From contig NZ_VEWK01000001.1 of assembly GCF_006376675.1 (NCBI RefSeq), forward strand, positions 310,001-374,000: DNA of 64,000 nt, given 5' to 3'. Position numbers and translations under genes: made by a program. The number at the start of each line of letters is the position of its first letter. Position 1 is the stretch's first letter. The notes below the pieces were generated by a model. It was given only the letters and a program-made list of their open reading frames with translations, was not told the DNA's origin and ran no database searches. The stretch is from Brucella pecoris (GTDB lineage Bacteria > Pseudomonadota > Alphaproteobacteria > Rhizobiales > Rhizobiaceae). Shown here in pieces: positions 34,787 through 44,751 of the stretch.

Positions 34787-36385
34787 ATGATTTCAAGACG
34801 CGGTTTTCTGGCGGGCGCAGCCGCCGTTCCTTTCCTGTCCTATGCCAGCATTTTGCCTGCAATAGGAGCCGGGCGTCAGGACATTCTGGTTGTGGCCCAG
34901 CAGCTCGACAACATGACCAGTCTTGATCCGCATGAGAGCTTTGAAGCTGTCGGCAGCGAAATCTGCAACAACATGTATCAGCGTCTGGTACATCCAAGTC
35001 TTTCCAATCCGGATCAGGTGGAAGGCGGCGTTGCTGTTTCCTGGGAAGCCGACGCTGACGGAAAAGTCTTCACCTTCAAGATCGATCCGAATGCAAAATT
35101 TGCAAGCGGCGCACAGATCACAGCTGAGGATGTTGCCTTCTCGCTGCAACGCGCGATCAAGATGAACAAGGGCCCGGCTTTCATCATTGGCCAGTTCGGT
35201 TTCACGCCTGAAAATGCGGAGAAGAACATCGTTGCAACTGATCCGTCGACATTGACTCTGACGGTTGAGCAGTCAACGTCGCTGCCTTTCCTGCTGTACT
35301 GCCTGTCGGCCAGTGTCGCCAGCATTGTGGAAAAGAAGACTGTTCTGGAAAATGCCTCCGGTGATGATCTCGGTAACGGCTGGCTTCAGAAGAACAGCGC
35401 CGGTTCGGGTGAATGGGTTCTCGTTTCCTGGAAGCCGAGCGAAAGCATCATACTGAACGTTAATCCACATGGCGCTTATAAGGGCAATGTGAAGCGCATT
35501 CTTCTGCGCCACGTTGCGGACCCTTCTTCGCAGCTCCTCATGCTCCAAAAGGGCGACGTCGATATTGCTCGTAACCTTACCACCGAGCAGCTTCGGGTTC
35601 TGGACGGTGATGAAAAATACAATCTGGTGCGCAAAGGCGTTGGTGGCTTGATGCTGATGTCGCTCAATCAGAACGTGGAGGTTCTTGCCAAGCCGAAGGT
35701 TTGGGAGGCAATCAAGTGGGCTGTGGACTATGAGGGCATTCAGAAGAATATCGTGCCGCTGAATTACAAGGTTCATCAAACACTTGTTCCTGAAGGTTTT
35801 CCGGCAGCTCTGAATGAAAATCCATTCAAGAAAGATATTGCCAAGGCAAAGGCTCTTCTTGCAGAGGCTGGCGTCCCCGATGGCTTTTCTATCAAGATGG
35901 ACCACTATTCGGCGCAGCCAAGCCCCGATATTGCACAGGCAATTCAGGCAAGCCTTGCGGAAATCGGTATCAAGGTAGAGCTGCTCGCTGCTGAAAATCG
36001 TCAGGTTCTGACGAAGATGCGCGCTCGTGAGCATCAGATGGCATTGACCGTATGGGGTTCGGACTATTTCGATCCGAATACGAATGTTGATGTATTCTGC
36101 AACAATCCAGACAATTCCGATGATGCGAAGACCAAGCCTTTCGCGTGGCGCTCGCATTTTCAGAATGAGGATTTTGCCAAGAAGTCCCTTGCTGCGCGCG
36201 ACGAGCAGGATCCTGCAAAGCGCGTGAAGATGTATGAAGATCTGCAGCGTGAATTCATGAACAACAGTCCGTTCATCATCATGATGCAGAAGTTCGAGAC
36301 GGCTGCTTGCCGCAAAGACATTACCGGAATGCGTCTCGGTGTCCTGTCCGATTCTCATTCCTATGCAGGGATCGCCAAGGCGTGA
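34787..36385 (+). CDS. Dipeptide/oligopeptide ABC transporter substrate-binding protein
   Basis: The protein is 532 aa; ATG 34787 follows CAGGAGCTCTCA. The N-terminus MISRRGFLAGAAAVPFLS is a twin-arginine-type signal. The SBP_bac_5 fold follows: LDPHESFEAVGSEICNNMYQRL, then AEDVAFSLQRAI near residue 120. It delivers peptides to the DppBC channel encoded downstream; the next gene overlaps it by 4 bp (GTGA). Other SBP_bac_5 proteins bind nickel, opines or glycosides, so 'peptide' rests on the flanking peptidases. Confidence 0.9.
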   Translation: MISRRGFLAGAAAVPFLSYASILPAIGAGRQDILVVAQQLDNMTSLDPHESFEAVGSEICNNMYQRLVHPSLSNPDQVEGGVAVSWEADADGKVFTFKIDPNAKFASGAQITAEDVAFSLQRAIKMNKGPAFIIGQFGFTPENAEKNIVATDPSTLTLTVEQSTSLPFLLYCLSASVASIVEKKTVLENASGDDLGNGWLQKNSAGSGEWVLVSWKPSESIILNVNPHGAYKGNVKRILLRHVADPSSQLLMLQKGDVDIARNLTTEQLRVLDGDEKYNLVRKGVGGLMLMSLNQNVEVLAKPKVWEAIKWAVDYEGIQKNIVPLNYKVHQTLVPEGFPAALNENPFKKDIAKAKALLAEAGVPDGFSIKMDHYSAQPSPDIAQAIQASLAEIGIKVELLAAENRQVLTKMRAREHQMALTVWGSDYFDPNTNVDVFCNNPDNSDDAKTKPFAWRSHFQNEDFAKKSLAARDEQDPAKRVKMYEDLQREFMNNSPFIIMMQKFETAACRKDITGMRLGVLSDSHSYAGIAKA

Positions 36386-37395
36386 AGAAAAGCCTCAAGA
36401 ATCTGACCGGCATCCTGAGCAGCGTGTTGATCACGCTGTTCGGGCTTATGGTTATTACCTTCATGATCGGCCGCGTCATGCCGGTCGATCCTGTTATTGC
36501 TGCCGTCGGCGACAACGCACCCGAGGCTGTTATCCAGCGTGTTCGCGCAGAGATGGGCCTCGATCAGCCGCTTGTGGTTCAGTTCGTGCACTATATCGGA
36601 CAGGTGCTGCGTGGCGATTTCGGCAATTCCATTCTGACTCGCAATCCGGTGACACAGGATATTGCTCGTTATTTTCCGGCAACGCTGGAGCTGGCAACAG
36701 CCGCGCTTCTTGTTGCCGCGCTTATCGGTATTCCGCTCGGAGTATGGGCGGCCGTACGGCAGGGTTCCGTCGTCGATCAGGCAATCCGCGTAATCTGCCT
36801 TGCCGGTCATTCGGTCCCGGTTTTCATGCTGGCCCTGATTTCGCTGCTGGTCTTCTATGCGACGCTTGACATCGCGCCGGGACCTGGACGACAGGACATC
36901 ATCTATGAAGGCATGATCCCTCATGTTACCGGCCTGCTTACCATCGATAGTCTCATTGAGGGTGATTGGGACGCATTCCTGGATGCCGTCTATCACATGA
37001 TCCAGCCGGTTCTGATCCTCGCCTACTTCAGCATGGCGTATATCACGCGTATGACCCGCGCCTTCATGCTCGATGCGCTCAAGGGGGAATTCGTCATTAC
37101 GGCACGTGCGAAGGGACTTTCGCTGACGTCTGTCATCTGGAAACACGCTTTTCCGACCGTTGCCGTGCAGCTTGTGACCGTGCTGGCGCTGACATATGCG
37201 GGCCTGCTAGAAGGTGCTGTCGTGACAGAAACCGTCTTCAGTTGGCCTGGCCTGGGCCAGTATCTCACCGTGTCGCTGATGAATGCCGATATGAATCCGG
37301 TCGTGGGCGCTACATTGCTCATCGGCGTTATCTATGTCGGGCTCAATCTGCTTGCTGATATCCTCTATAAAGTTCTGGATCCACGTGTCCGATGA
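36382..37395 (+). CDS. Dipeptide ABC transporter permease, DppB family
   Basis: The protein is 337 aa. GTG 36382 overlaps the upstream stop as GTGA; the reading frame further upstream has no site. MGLDQPLVVQFVHYIGQVLRGDFGNS is the DppB/OppB signature. The EAA-like loop is FVITARAKGLSLTSVIWKHAF, with about six helices. It overlaps dppC by 4 bp. Confidence 0.92.
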   Translation: MKKSLKNLTGILSSVLITLFGLMVITFMIGRVMPVDPVIAAVGDNAPEAVIQRVRAEMGLDQPLVVQFVHYIGQVLRGDFGNSILTRNPVTQDIARYFPATLELATAALLVAALIGIPLGVWAAVRQGSVVDQAIRVICLAGHSVPVFMLALISLLVFYATLDIAPGPGRQDIIYEGMIPHVTGLLTIDSLIEGDWDAFLDAVYHMIQPVLILAYFSMAYITRMTRAFMLDALKGEFVITARAKGLSLTSVIWKHAFPTVAVQLVTVLALTYAGLLEGAVVTETVFSWPGLGQYLTVSLMNADMNPVVGATLLIGVIYVGLNLLADILYKVLDPRVR

Positions 37396-38294
37396 TTTTT
37401 GCCAATTTTCATAACTGGGCGCTGGATGACTCGCCCGCTTCTCGTTCTCAGGCTAACTGGGGCAGGCGCTATCGCATCTGGGTAAACCTCCGGGCTAATC
37501 CGCTCGCGATGATTGGTCTCTTTATCATCGTCGCGTTCGTCGTCCTGTCGTTGGCCGCACCATTGCTCGCGCCCTATGATCCAAGTGTGCAGAATCTCGG
37601 CAATCGCTTGTCTGCTCCAACTGCAGCGCATTGGTTCGGTACGGATGAACTGGGCCGCGATATTCTTTCGCGCATTCTCTATGGCGGCCGCGTAACCCTG
37701 GGAATGGTCATTGCCGTCGTTATTCTTGTCGCACCAATCGGCCTCTTCATCGGTTGTATTGCTGGTTATTTCGGCGGGATTGTCGATACCGCGCTGATGC
37801 GTGTCACGGACGTCTTTCTTGCATTTCCGCGTTTGATCCTTGCACTGGCCTTCGTGGCCGCATTGAAGCCGGGTGTTGAAAGCGCTGTTTTGGCTATCGC
37901 ACTGACTGCATGGCCGCCATATGCGCGTCTTGCGCGTGCGGAAACCATGACCTTGCGCAAGAGCGATTTCATCGCTGCAGCCAAGCTGACTGGCGCATCG
38001 CCTTTCCGCATCATTCTGCGCCATATCATGCCGCTCTGCCTACCGAGTGTCATCGTGCGCATCACACTCGATATGAGCTCGATCATCATCACTGCTGCAA
38101 GTCTCGGATTCCTGGGTATGGGCGCTCAGCCGCCGTCACCGGAATGGGGCGCGATGATTGCTACCGCCAAGCGCTTTATCTTCGAACAATGGTGGGTTGC
38201 CACTATTCCCGGTATCGCGATCTTCCTCGTCTCGCTTGCGTTCAATTTCCTTGGCGACGGTCTGCGTGACGTGCTCGACCCGAAGCAGAATTGA
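37392..38294 (+). CDS. Dipeptide ABC transporter permease, DppC family
   Basis: The protein is 300 aa, starting at ATG 37392 within an ATGA overlap. LAPYDPSVQNLGNRL, HWFGTDELGRDILSRILYGGRV and FIAAAKLTGASPFRIILRHIMP are the DppC/OppC signatures. It forms the channel with DppB. Confidence 0.93.
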   Translation: MIFANFHNWALDDSPASRSQANWGRRYRIWVNLRANPLAMIGLFIIVAFVVLSLAAPLLAPYDPSVQNLGNRLSAPTAAHWFGTDELGRDILSRILYGGRVTLGMVIAVVILVAPIGLFIGCIAGYFGGIVDTALMRVTDVFLAFPRLILALAFVAALKPGVESAVLAIALTAWPPYARLARAETMTLRKSDFIAAAKLTGASPFRIILRHIMPLCLPSVIVRITLDMSSIIITAASLGFLGMGAQPPSPEWGAMIATAKRFIFEQWWVATIPGIAIFLVSLAFNFLGDGLRDVLDPKQN

Positions 38295-38302
38295 GAGAAC
38301 AG

Positions 38303-39133
38303 ATGTTGGTTGATATTAAAAATCTGCAGATTAGCTTCGAAACGCGCACCAACCGTTTTGATGCTGTTCGCGGGATTTCGCTTCAGCTTGGCCGCGAAAA
38401 ACTGGGCATCGTCGGCGAAAGCGGTTCGGGAAAGTCTTTGACTGCGCGCGCCCTCATGAAACTGCTGCCGCCAATCGCTGAAGTGAGGGCTGACAAGCTT
38501 TCCTTTGATGGTATCGACATTTTGTCGGCGACCGAACGCGGCATGCGTCAGATACGCGGCAAGCGGGCTGGCTTCATCCTTCAGGATCCCAAATATTCGC
38601 TTAATCCGGTCAAGACCATTGGTGTGCAGGTGGCTGAGGCGTGGCGCACCCACAAAGGCGGTAGTAAACGTCAAGCGATGGATGCTGCGGTTGATCTTCT
38701 TGATCAGGTCATGATCCGCAACCCGCGCGACGTGGCGAAGCTATATCCGCACGAGGTTTCGGGCGGTATGGGGCAACGTGTCATGATTGCGATGATGCTC
38801 GCACCTGATCCGGAACTGCTCATCGCCGATGAACCGACATCTGCACTCGACGCTACAGTGCAGGCTGAAATTCTGCGCCTGATCGACGATCTGGTCTCGA
38901 AACGTGGCATGGGGCTCCTGCTCATCAGCCACGACCTTCCGCTCGTGTCTCATTTCTGCGACCGCGTTATGGTCATGTATATGGGCCGTGTCATGGAGGA
39001 GTTGAAAGCTTCCGAACTCGTGCGCGCTGAGCATCCCTATACGAAGGGACTTCTCAATTGCATTCCATCGCTCATGCATCCCCGTGATCGATTGCCGGTT
39101 CTCAATCGTGAAGAAAGTTGGCTAAACTCATGA
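38303..39133 (+). CDS. Dipeptide ABC transporter ATPase, DppD family
   Basis: The protein is 276 aa; ATG 38303 follows GAGAGAACAG. It has Walker [15 protein letters not shown], signature VSGGMGQRVMIAMML, Walker [17 protein letters not shown] and the switch His in LISHDLPLV. The C-terminal Cys-rich oligopeptide extension of larger DppD proteins is short here. It overlaps the partner ATPase gene by 4 bp. Confidence 0.92.
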   Translation: MLVDIKNLQISFETRTNRFDAVRGISLQLGREKLGIVGESGSGKSLTARALMKLLPPIAEVRADKLSFDGIDILSATERGMRQIRGKRAGFILQDPKYSLNPVKTIGVQVAEAWRTHKGGSKRQAMDAAVDLLDQVMIRNPRDVAKLYPHEVSGGMGQRVMIAMMLAPDPELLIADEPTSALDATVQAEILRLIDDLVSKRGMGLLLISHDLPLVSHFCDRVMVMYMGRVMEELKASELVRAEHPYTKGLLNCIPSLMHPRDRLPVLNREESWLNS

Positions 39134-39870
39134 TAGTTATTGATCAACTCCGCATTAGTTTCAGCGAGCGTGAAGTCGTCAAGGGTGTATCCTTCAATGT
39201 GGAGAAGGGGGGGAGCTTCGGCATTGTTGGCGAAAGCGGCTCCGGCAAATCCACCATTCTGCGCGCCATGGCTGGCCTCAATGAACAATGGAGCGGCCGT
39301 ATTGTGTTTGATGGCAAAGAGGTCGCTCAAAGACGTACGCCTGCCTTTTTCCGTCAGGTGCAGATGGTGTTTCAGGATCCTTTCGGATCGCTGCATCCGC
39401 GCCAGACCATCGACCGTATTTTGAGCGAGCTTCTGCTGGTTCATGGTATCGGGGATATAGACAAGCGTATTGAAAAAGTGCTTGACGAAGTCGCGCTGCC
39501 TAGATCTGCACGGTTTCGCTTTCCGCACCAGCTTTCGGGTGGCCAACGCCAGCGCGTAGCGATTGCTCGCGCTCTGATTGCAGAACCGGAGGTTCTGCTG
39601 CTGGACGAACCGACATCGGCGCTTGATGTCTCGGTGCAAGCTGAAATTCTCAATCTTCTCGCAGACTTGCGCGCAGAAAAGAATCTCACTTATGTGCTCG
39701 TGAGCCATAATCTCGCAGTGATCGCGCATCTCTGCCCACGGGTGGGCGTTATGCAACATGGTGAGATGGTGGAGCAGCTCAGTGCCGAAGATTTGCGTGC
39801 CGGGCGAACGACACATCCGCATACCACAGAATTGCGCGCCCTAAGCGTCAATCTGGAAGAACCTGCCTGA
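39130..39870 (+). CDS. Dipeptide ABC transporter ATPase, DppF family
   Basis: The protein is 246 aa; ATG 39130 lies in an ATGA overlap with the preceding gene. Walker [15 protein letters not shown], signature [15 protein letters not shown] and Walker [16 protein letters not shown] are present, with [16 protein letters not shown] typical of DppF. It is shorter than usual DppF (about 320 aa) because it lacks the C-terminal extension. Confidence 0.92.
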   Translation: MIVIDQLRISFSEREVVKGVSFNVEKGGSFGIVGESGSGKSTILRAMAGLNEQWSGRIVFDGKEVAQRRTPAFFRQVQMVFQDPFGSLHPRQTIDRILSELLLVHGIGDIDKRIEKVLDEVALPRSARFRFPHQLSGGQRQRVAIARALIAEPEVLLLDEPTSALDVSVQAEILNLLADLRAEKNLTYVLVSHNLAVIAHLCPRVGVMQHGEMVEQLSAEDLRAGRTTHPHTTELRALSVNLEEPA

Positions 39871-39880
39871 CGGAGTTTTC

Positions 39881-41389
39881 ATGTCAACGCATGCAGACTG
39901 GAACGCGGCATCGCTCGCCGCGAAAGTCTTTTCGAGAAGCTGGGCCAAGGATGAGCCGGGCGGCGTTATTATCGGTTTCGGTCCCGACGGCGTGAAATTC
40001 GCCTATGCGGGCGGGCTCGAATGCTTGTCTACTGGTGTGCCGTTCACGGCAAATACGGTCGTTCGCTATGCGTCGGTCACAAAACATGCATTCTGTGCAA
40101 TGGTTCTCAAGCATAGTGATGTTATCGGCTTGGATGACCGGCTGGGTGATCATCTGCCGGAACTGCAGCCTCCACTCGCGAACGTCACGGTTGGTCGCGC
40201 ACTCGACATGACAGGCGGTCTGCCGGATACGCGGGAATGCCTGACGCTTCTGGGACTGTCCGTTTATACGCAGACGGACGCCGATCAGCTTCTGGATTAT
40301 CTTGCCTCTCTCAATCGTCTCAATTTCGATGCGGGTTCGGAGATTTCCTATTCCAATACCGGCTATCGTCTGGTGGAGGCCGCGCTTGAGCGGAAGGGGT
40401 TGCGCTTTAATGATTTTGTGAAATCGGAAATTGCGGGACCTCTCGATATTTTCATGGAAGCACCGGACGTCTGGAATGATCCGGTTGCGGGCCTTGTTCC
40501 CGGTTATTGGAAATCCGGTGAAAAATGGCAGCTCAGTTCCGCTGGCCTGCATATTTCAGCGTCTGGCAGCTTGACTGGCAGTGGTATGGCGTTGACCAAA
40601 TGGGCGCAGGCACTGGTTAATGGTGAGGGCGTATTCAAAGGCTTGCTCGATAAGTTGTCGGCTGACCGCCGTCTTTCTGATGGGCGAGTAACCGGTTACG
40701 GTCTTGGGCTGCGATGGAACGAAGTGGGTGGCAAGTGTTTTGTCGGGCACGGTGGCTCGCACCCTGGCTACAAGAGCTATTTTCTGCTCGATCCTGCCGC
40801 GAAGACCGGCATGATTGTTGTTTCAAACCGTGAAGACACCAATACTTATAAAATGGCGCGGGACTGCATGGCTGCTCTCAACGGTTTGCCGTTGCCAGAA
40901 GCCAACTGCACGATCCCAGATGGACTGTATGTGGCAGAGAGTGGGCCGTTCTGGCTGGAAATGCGCAATGGCATAGCCAACTGGCTCGATTCTGAGGACA
41001 CGCTTTATGATATCGGCGATGACCGGTTCTCGTCCCTGTCGCCGTCTTCCCCGGTTGAACTTCGTTGGACAGGCACCGAGCTGGAAGGTGAAATTGGATA
41101 TGTGCCTCGCCGATTGAAGCCGGTAGCGCCGAAACCGGTAGGCAGGGAACTCGACGGCCATTGGCGGGCAACGCCCTATGGCGCCAGTTTTGATATCAAG
41201 GACGGCCATCTCATCATGGGCATAGGACCCACACGTCGGGCCATGCCGTTGGAAGATCTCGGTCAGGGGCGTGCGCTCTTCACGCTGTATGATGGCCCGT
41301 GGACTAAACGCGTCTGTCTGCATAGGCTTGACGACAATCGTGTCGAACTGGTCCTAAGCCGCAGTCGCATGATTGAATACGTTCGTTAG
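39881..41389 (+). CDS. Serine peptidase/amidohydrolase of family S12 (D-aminopeptidase/beta-lactamase-like)
   Basis: The protein is 502 aa. The catalytic motifs of penicillin-recognising serine hydrolases are in place: Ser65-Val-Thr-Lys68, Tyr157-Ser-Asn159 and His290-Gly-Gly292. The last is HxG rather than KTG, as in D-aminopeptidase and DD-peptidase of family S12. A C-terminal beta-rich part (about 340-502) resembles the extra barrels of Ochrobactrum D-aminopeptidase DapA in size, though the sequence differs clearly. No signal peptide is seen, so it acts on imported peptides. The gene is 10 bp after the transporter, in the same operon. Confidence 0.82.
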   Translation: MSTHADWNAASLAAKVFSRSWAKDEPGGVIIGFGPDGVKFAYAGGLECLSTGVPFTANTVVRYASVTKHAFCAMVLKHSDVIGLDDRLGDHLPELQPPLANVTVGRALDMTGGLPDTRECLTLLGLSVYTQTDADQLLDYLASLNRLNFDAGSEISYSNTGYRLVEAALERKGLRFNDFVKSEIAGPLDIFMEAPDVWNDPVAGLVPGYWKSGEKWQLSSAGLHISASGSLTGSGMALTKWAQALVNGEGVFKGLLDKLSADRRLSDGRVTGYGLGLRWNEVGGKCFVGHGGSHPGYKSYFLLDPAAKTGMIVVSNREDTNTYKMARDCMAALNGLPLPEANCTIPDGLYVAESGPFWLEMRNGIANWLDSEDTLYDIGDDRFSSLSPSSPVELRWTGTELEGEIGYVPRRLKPVAPKPVGRELDGHWRATPYGASFDIKDGHLIMGIGPTRRAMPLEDLGQGRALFTLYDGPWTKRVCLHRLDDNRVELVLSRSRMIEYVR

Positions 41390-41397
41390 ACCGCCTT

Positions 41398-41495
41398 TCG
41401 ATCTGATTGAATTAGATCGGCGCGTCTCAACTGTTTGTTTTAACGAGCATCTTGTTCCGCAAACCGTTTCACACCTTTCGGGATACGCTCTAATC
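41398..41495 (-). repeat. Rhizobiales-type interspersed palindromic repeat, copy 1
   Basis: Read on the minus strand it begins AGAGCGTATCCCGAAAGGTG and continues through AAACGGTTTGCGGA and GCTCGTTAAAACAAAC, ending in CGATCTAATTCAATCAGATC, itself a dyad. I recall this element as common between genes of Brucella and Ochrobactrum. The second copy is at 46615-46680. It lies between the S12 peptidase and adenine deaminase genes. Confidence 0.7.
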
Positions 41496-41516
41496 TGGAT
41501 ATCCGATGGTTATATG

Positions 41517-41545
41517 CGCGGCGGAAGGGTGACCTTACCGCCGCG
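41517..41545 (+). terminator. Strong GC-rich hairpin before adenine deaminase
   Basis: CGCGGCGG-AAGG pairs with CCTT-A-CCGCCGCG around GTGA, a 12-bp stem with one bulge. The T-tail is weak (TCTTG). It probably ends the peptide operon transcript ahead of ade. Confidence 0.6.
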
Positions 41546-41596
41546 TCTTGCATTGTGATAGCTTTCGATAATTGATTCCGAATATGAGGTGATGTG

Positions 41597-43288
41597 ATGC
41601 TGGAACGGATGATCGATCAGGGTGTAGGTCGGGAACCCGCTGACATCGTCTTGAAGGGTGGCCGTTTCTTCGATCTCGTGACCGGCGAGCTTGTCGAAAG
41701 TGACGTCGCGATCTGTGGTGACCGGATTGTGGGAACATTCGGCAACTATCAGGGCAAGCACGAAATCGACATTTCCGGGCGGATCGTCGTGCCGGGATTT
41801 ATCGATACGCACCTTCACATTGAATCCTCGCATGTTACGCCGCACGAATTTGACCGGTGTGTATTGCCGCAAGGCGTTACAACAGTCATTTGCGATCCGC
41901 ACGAGATTGCAAATGTGCTGGGTGCCGAAGGCATCAAGTTCTTCCTCGATAGCGCTTTGGAAACCGTCCTGGATATCCGTGTACAGCTTTCGAGCTGTGT
42001 GCCGGCGACCCATATGGAAACGTCTGGCGCTGAACTCCTGATTGATGACCTCTTGCCTTTTGCCAATCATCCCAAGGTGATCGGTCTTGCCGAGTTCATG
42101 AATTTTCCGGGGGTTCTGGCGAAAGACCCTGAATGCATGGCGAAGCTCAAGGCGTTTCAAGGGCGGCACATCGATGGCCATGCACCGCTTCTGCGCGGTT
42201 TTGATCTGAATGGCTATATTTCCGCAGGCATTCGTACCGAACACGAGGCGACAACTGCGGAAGAAGCGCTCGAAAAGATGCGCAAGGGCATGCATGTGCT
42301 GGTGCGTGAAGGGTCTGTTTCCAAAGATCTAAAGGCGCTTATGCCGATTATGACCGAGCGTCATGCACAGTTTCTGGCGCTATGCACGGATGACCGTAAT
42401 CCGCTGGATATCGCCGATCAGGGACATCTGGATTACCTCATTCGTACGGCAATCGCAGGTGGCGTTGAGCCGATTGCCATTTACCGGGCCGCAACTATTT
42501 CTGCAGCACGCGCTTTCGGCCTTTTTGACCGCGGCTTGGTTGCTCCGGGCCAGCGAGCCGATCTCGTTGTGGTGGATAGTCTTGAAGGTTGTCATGCCGA
42601 AATCGTATTATCTGCAGGCAGGGTGGTTTCGGAGGATTTATTTGCCATCCGCAAGACTGTTGCGCCTGTTGGGCGCAACAGCGTCAAAGCGCCCAAAGTC
42701 AGTGCATCCAGTTTCCGCTCTCATTCCAATAGCGGAAAGACACGTGCAATCGGTATCATTCCGGGCAAGATCATAACGGAAAGCCTCGAATTCGACCTTA
42801 AAGTTGGGCCGAATGGTGTCGAGCCGGACTTCCAAAAAGATGTCGTCAAGATTGCCGTTGTCGAACGTCACGGCAAAAATGGAAATATCGCGACCGGCTT
42901 TGTGCATGGTTTTGGGTTGAAGGCAGGTGCAATCGCTTCGACCGTTAGCCATGACAGTCATAATATCTGCGTGGTGGGCACATCTGACGAAGATATTGCG
43001 GCTGCTGCAAACCGATTAGGCGAAATTGAGGGTGGTTTTGTCGTCGTGCGTGATGGCAAGGTTTTGGCTGAAATGCCTTTGCCCATCGCAGGATTGATGA
43101 GTGCGGAACCATACGAAACTGTCCGCGACCAGCTTCGTGTTCTGCGTCATGCAGCCGAAGAACTGGGTTCAGTTCTCGAAGAGCCATTTTTGCAACTGGC
43201 TTTCATCGCCTTGCCGGTAATCCCACATCTCAAGATCACTGATCGCGGCCTCGTAGACGTCGACAAGTTCGAGTTTGTTGGCAACTGA
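41597..43288 (+). CDS. ade: Adenine deaminase
   Basis: The protein is 563 aa; ATG 41597 follows [38 protein letters not shown] carries the metal-binding HxH motif, [11 protein letters not shown] the next histidine, and GHAPLLRG a further metal-site region; [10 protein letters not shown] holds the catalytic aspartate region. The C-terminal adenine-deaminase domain is complete. It converts adenine to hypoxanthine and ammonia with Mn2+/Fe2+. It is not adjacent to the purine permease at 8303 but fits the same salvage theme. Confidence 0.96.
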   Translation: MLERMIDQGVGREPADIVLKGGRFFDLVTGELVESDVAICGDRIVGTFGNYQGKHEIDISGRIVVPGFIDTHLHIESSHVTPHEFDRCVLPQGVTTVICDPHEIANVLGAEGIKFFLDSALETVLDIRVQLSSCVPATHMETSGAELLIDDLLPFANHPKVIGLAEFMNFPGVLAKDPECMAKLKAFQGRHIDGHAPLLRGFDLNGYISAGIRTEHEATTAEEALEKMRKGMHVLVREGSVSKDLKALMPIMTERHAQFLALCTDDRNPLDIADQGHLDYLIRTAIAGGVEPIAIYRAATISAARAFGLFDRGLVAPGQRADLVVVDSLEGCHAEIVLSAGRVVSEDLFAIRKTVAPVGRNSVKAPKVSASSFRSHSNSGKTRAIGIIPGKIITESLEFDLKVGPNGVEPDFQKDVVKIAVVERHGKNGNIATGFVHGFGLKAGAIASTVSHDSHNICVVGTSDEDIAAAANRLGEIEGGFVVVRDGKVLAEMPLPIAGLMSAEPYETVRDQLRVLRHAAEELGSVLEEPFLQLAFIALPVIPHLKITDRGLVDVDKFEFVGN

Positions 43289-44005
43289 TTAGTGCAGGCC
43301 GCCGACACCCAGCAGTTCTTCTACAGCCTGCTGGGTGTCGGCGAGGTCTGCCGATGTGCCAGACCACGCGATACGCCCACGTTCCAGAATAATGACATGA
43401 TCGGCAAAATCGAGTGCGCTCTGGATACGTTGTTCGACAAGCAAGATTGTCATGTCACCCTTTTGCGCCAGCATCGAGAATGCGGCCATCAGTTCTTCAC
43501 AGATGACAGGTGCGAGTCCTTCCAGCGGTTCATCGAGTAGCAGCACTGTTGGTTGCCCGAGAATGCTGCGCGCTGTGGAAAGCATCTGCTGTTCGCCGCC
43601 TGAAAGCTGTGAGCCAAGATTGTGGCACCGCTCCTTCAGGCGCGGAAACATAGTGTAGGCTTCTTTAAGCGCATCCTTTGGCCGGTTCTTAAGGCCAACG
43701 AAGAGGTTTTCTTCGACTGTGAGGGTCGGGAAAACATCGCGGGTTTGCGGCACATAGCCAAGGCCGGCAATTGCGCGCGCGGCTGATGGAAGCGTGGCGA
43801 TATTCTTCCCCCCCAGCAGAATTTCACCGCCATAGCGGCGCGTCTGGCCTGCTATGGTGGCAAACAGGCTGGTCTTGCCAACACCATTGCGACCAAGAAT
43901 TGCAAGCCGCGATCCCGGTTCGGCTTTGAACGATACATCTTCAATGACGCGGGTAGGGCCATAGCCGGAGGAGAGATTGCGAATTTCAAGCGAGGCGGCA
44001 CTCAT
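43289..44005 (-). CDS. Branched-chain-type ABC transporter ATPase, LivF family (putative protocatechuate importer)
   Basis: The protein is 238 aa. Walker A GRNGVGKTSL, signature LSGGEQQMLSTARSI, Walker B VLLLDEPLEGLAP and LLVEQRIQSAL are typical of LivF. It overlaps the livG-type gene by 4 bp. With the four genes upstream it forms a complete importer ending next to the pca genes. In Sinorhizobium a homologous system, PcaMNVWX, takes up protocatechuate; this role is inferred here from context. Confidence 0.9.
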   Translation of the reverse strand: MSAASLEIRNLSSGYGPTRVIEDVSFKAEPGSRLAILGRNGVGKTSLFATIAGQTRRYGGEILLGGKNIATLPSAARAIAGLGYVPQTRDVFPTLTVEENLFVGLKNRPKDALKEAYTMFPRLKERCHNLGSQLSGGEQQMLSTARSILGQPTVLLLDEPLEGLAPVICEELMAAFSMLAQKGDMTILLVEQRIQSALDFADHVIILERGRIAWSGTSADLADTQQAVEELLGVGGLH

Positions 44006-44751
44006 TGCGCATAGCTCCCGAGATAGGCTTCGCGGACTTGTGCGTCCTGCACGACGTCTTGTGGTAGCCCGTCAAAAATCACCGTTCCGGCAGCCAGCAC
44101 CACAACGCGCTTTGCAAAGCGAAAAACGAGGTCCATATCGTGCTCGATCATGAGTACTGCCAGATCTGCAGGTAATCGGTCGAGCGCTTCCTCAATACGG
44201 CCCGTATCACTTTGCGGAACACCGGCGGCAGGTTCATCAAGTAGCAGAACTTTGGGCCGAAGCGCTAACGCCAGGGCAATTTCAAGAAGTCTCTGCTGGC
44301 CATAAGCGATTTCACTCACTCGCAACTGCCCAAGATGTAGAAGGCCGAGCGCATCGAGAATACCGCAAACTTCATCCATAACTTCCGGCATTTTGCGATA
44401 GTTGCCAAGAATGCGACCCGCCTTACCTTTGCGCTGCAGGACAGCAAGGGCGACATGTTCTTCAGGGGTCATGTCGAAGAAGAGACGGGTAACCTGGAAA
44501 GAGCGCACCAGTCCGCGTCTGACGCGCTGCATGGCGTTCAGCCCGGAGACGTTCTCGCCGCCCAATGCCACTGTACCGGAAGTCGCGGCGAGGTTACCTG
44601 TGACGAGATTGACGAAGGTGGTCTTGCCTGCGCCATTGGGGCCAATGAGCGCGACGCGGTCGCCCTTCGCCATACTGAGCGAGACGTCGTTCGTGACCGC
44701 CAGACCACCGAAATTCTTGCGCAGTTTCGTTACTTCGAAAACCGTACTCAT
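44002..44751 (-). CDS. Branched-chain-type ABC transporter ATPase, LivG family
   Basis: The protein is 249 aa from ATG 44751, which overlaps the livM-type stop by 4 bp; longer in-frame starts would lie inside livM. Walker A GPNGAGKTTFVNLVTGN, the LivG-type QVTRLFFDMTPEEHV, signature region VSEIAYGQQRLLEIALAL and Walker B VLLLDEPAAGV are seen. The signature reads AYGQQR, as in LivG proteins. Confidence 0.92.
   Translation of the reverse strand: MSTVFEVTKLRKNFGGLAVTNDVSLSMAKGDRVALIGPNGAGKTTFVNLVTGNLAATSGTVALGGENVSGLNAMQRVRRGLVRSFQVTRLFFDMTPEEHVALAVLQRKGKAGRILGNYRKMPEVMDEVCGILDALGLLHLGQLRVSEIAYGQQRLLEIALALALRPKVLLLDEPAAGVPQSDTGRIEEALDRLPADLAVLMIEHDMDLVFRFAKRVVVLAAGTVIFDGLPQDVVQDAQVREAYLGSYAQ

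Noticed and set aside
35273-36358. 361-codon minus-strand frame opposite the peptide-binding protein
   Set aside because: Shadow of the confirmed SBP gene; no ribosome-binding site or family match.
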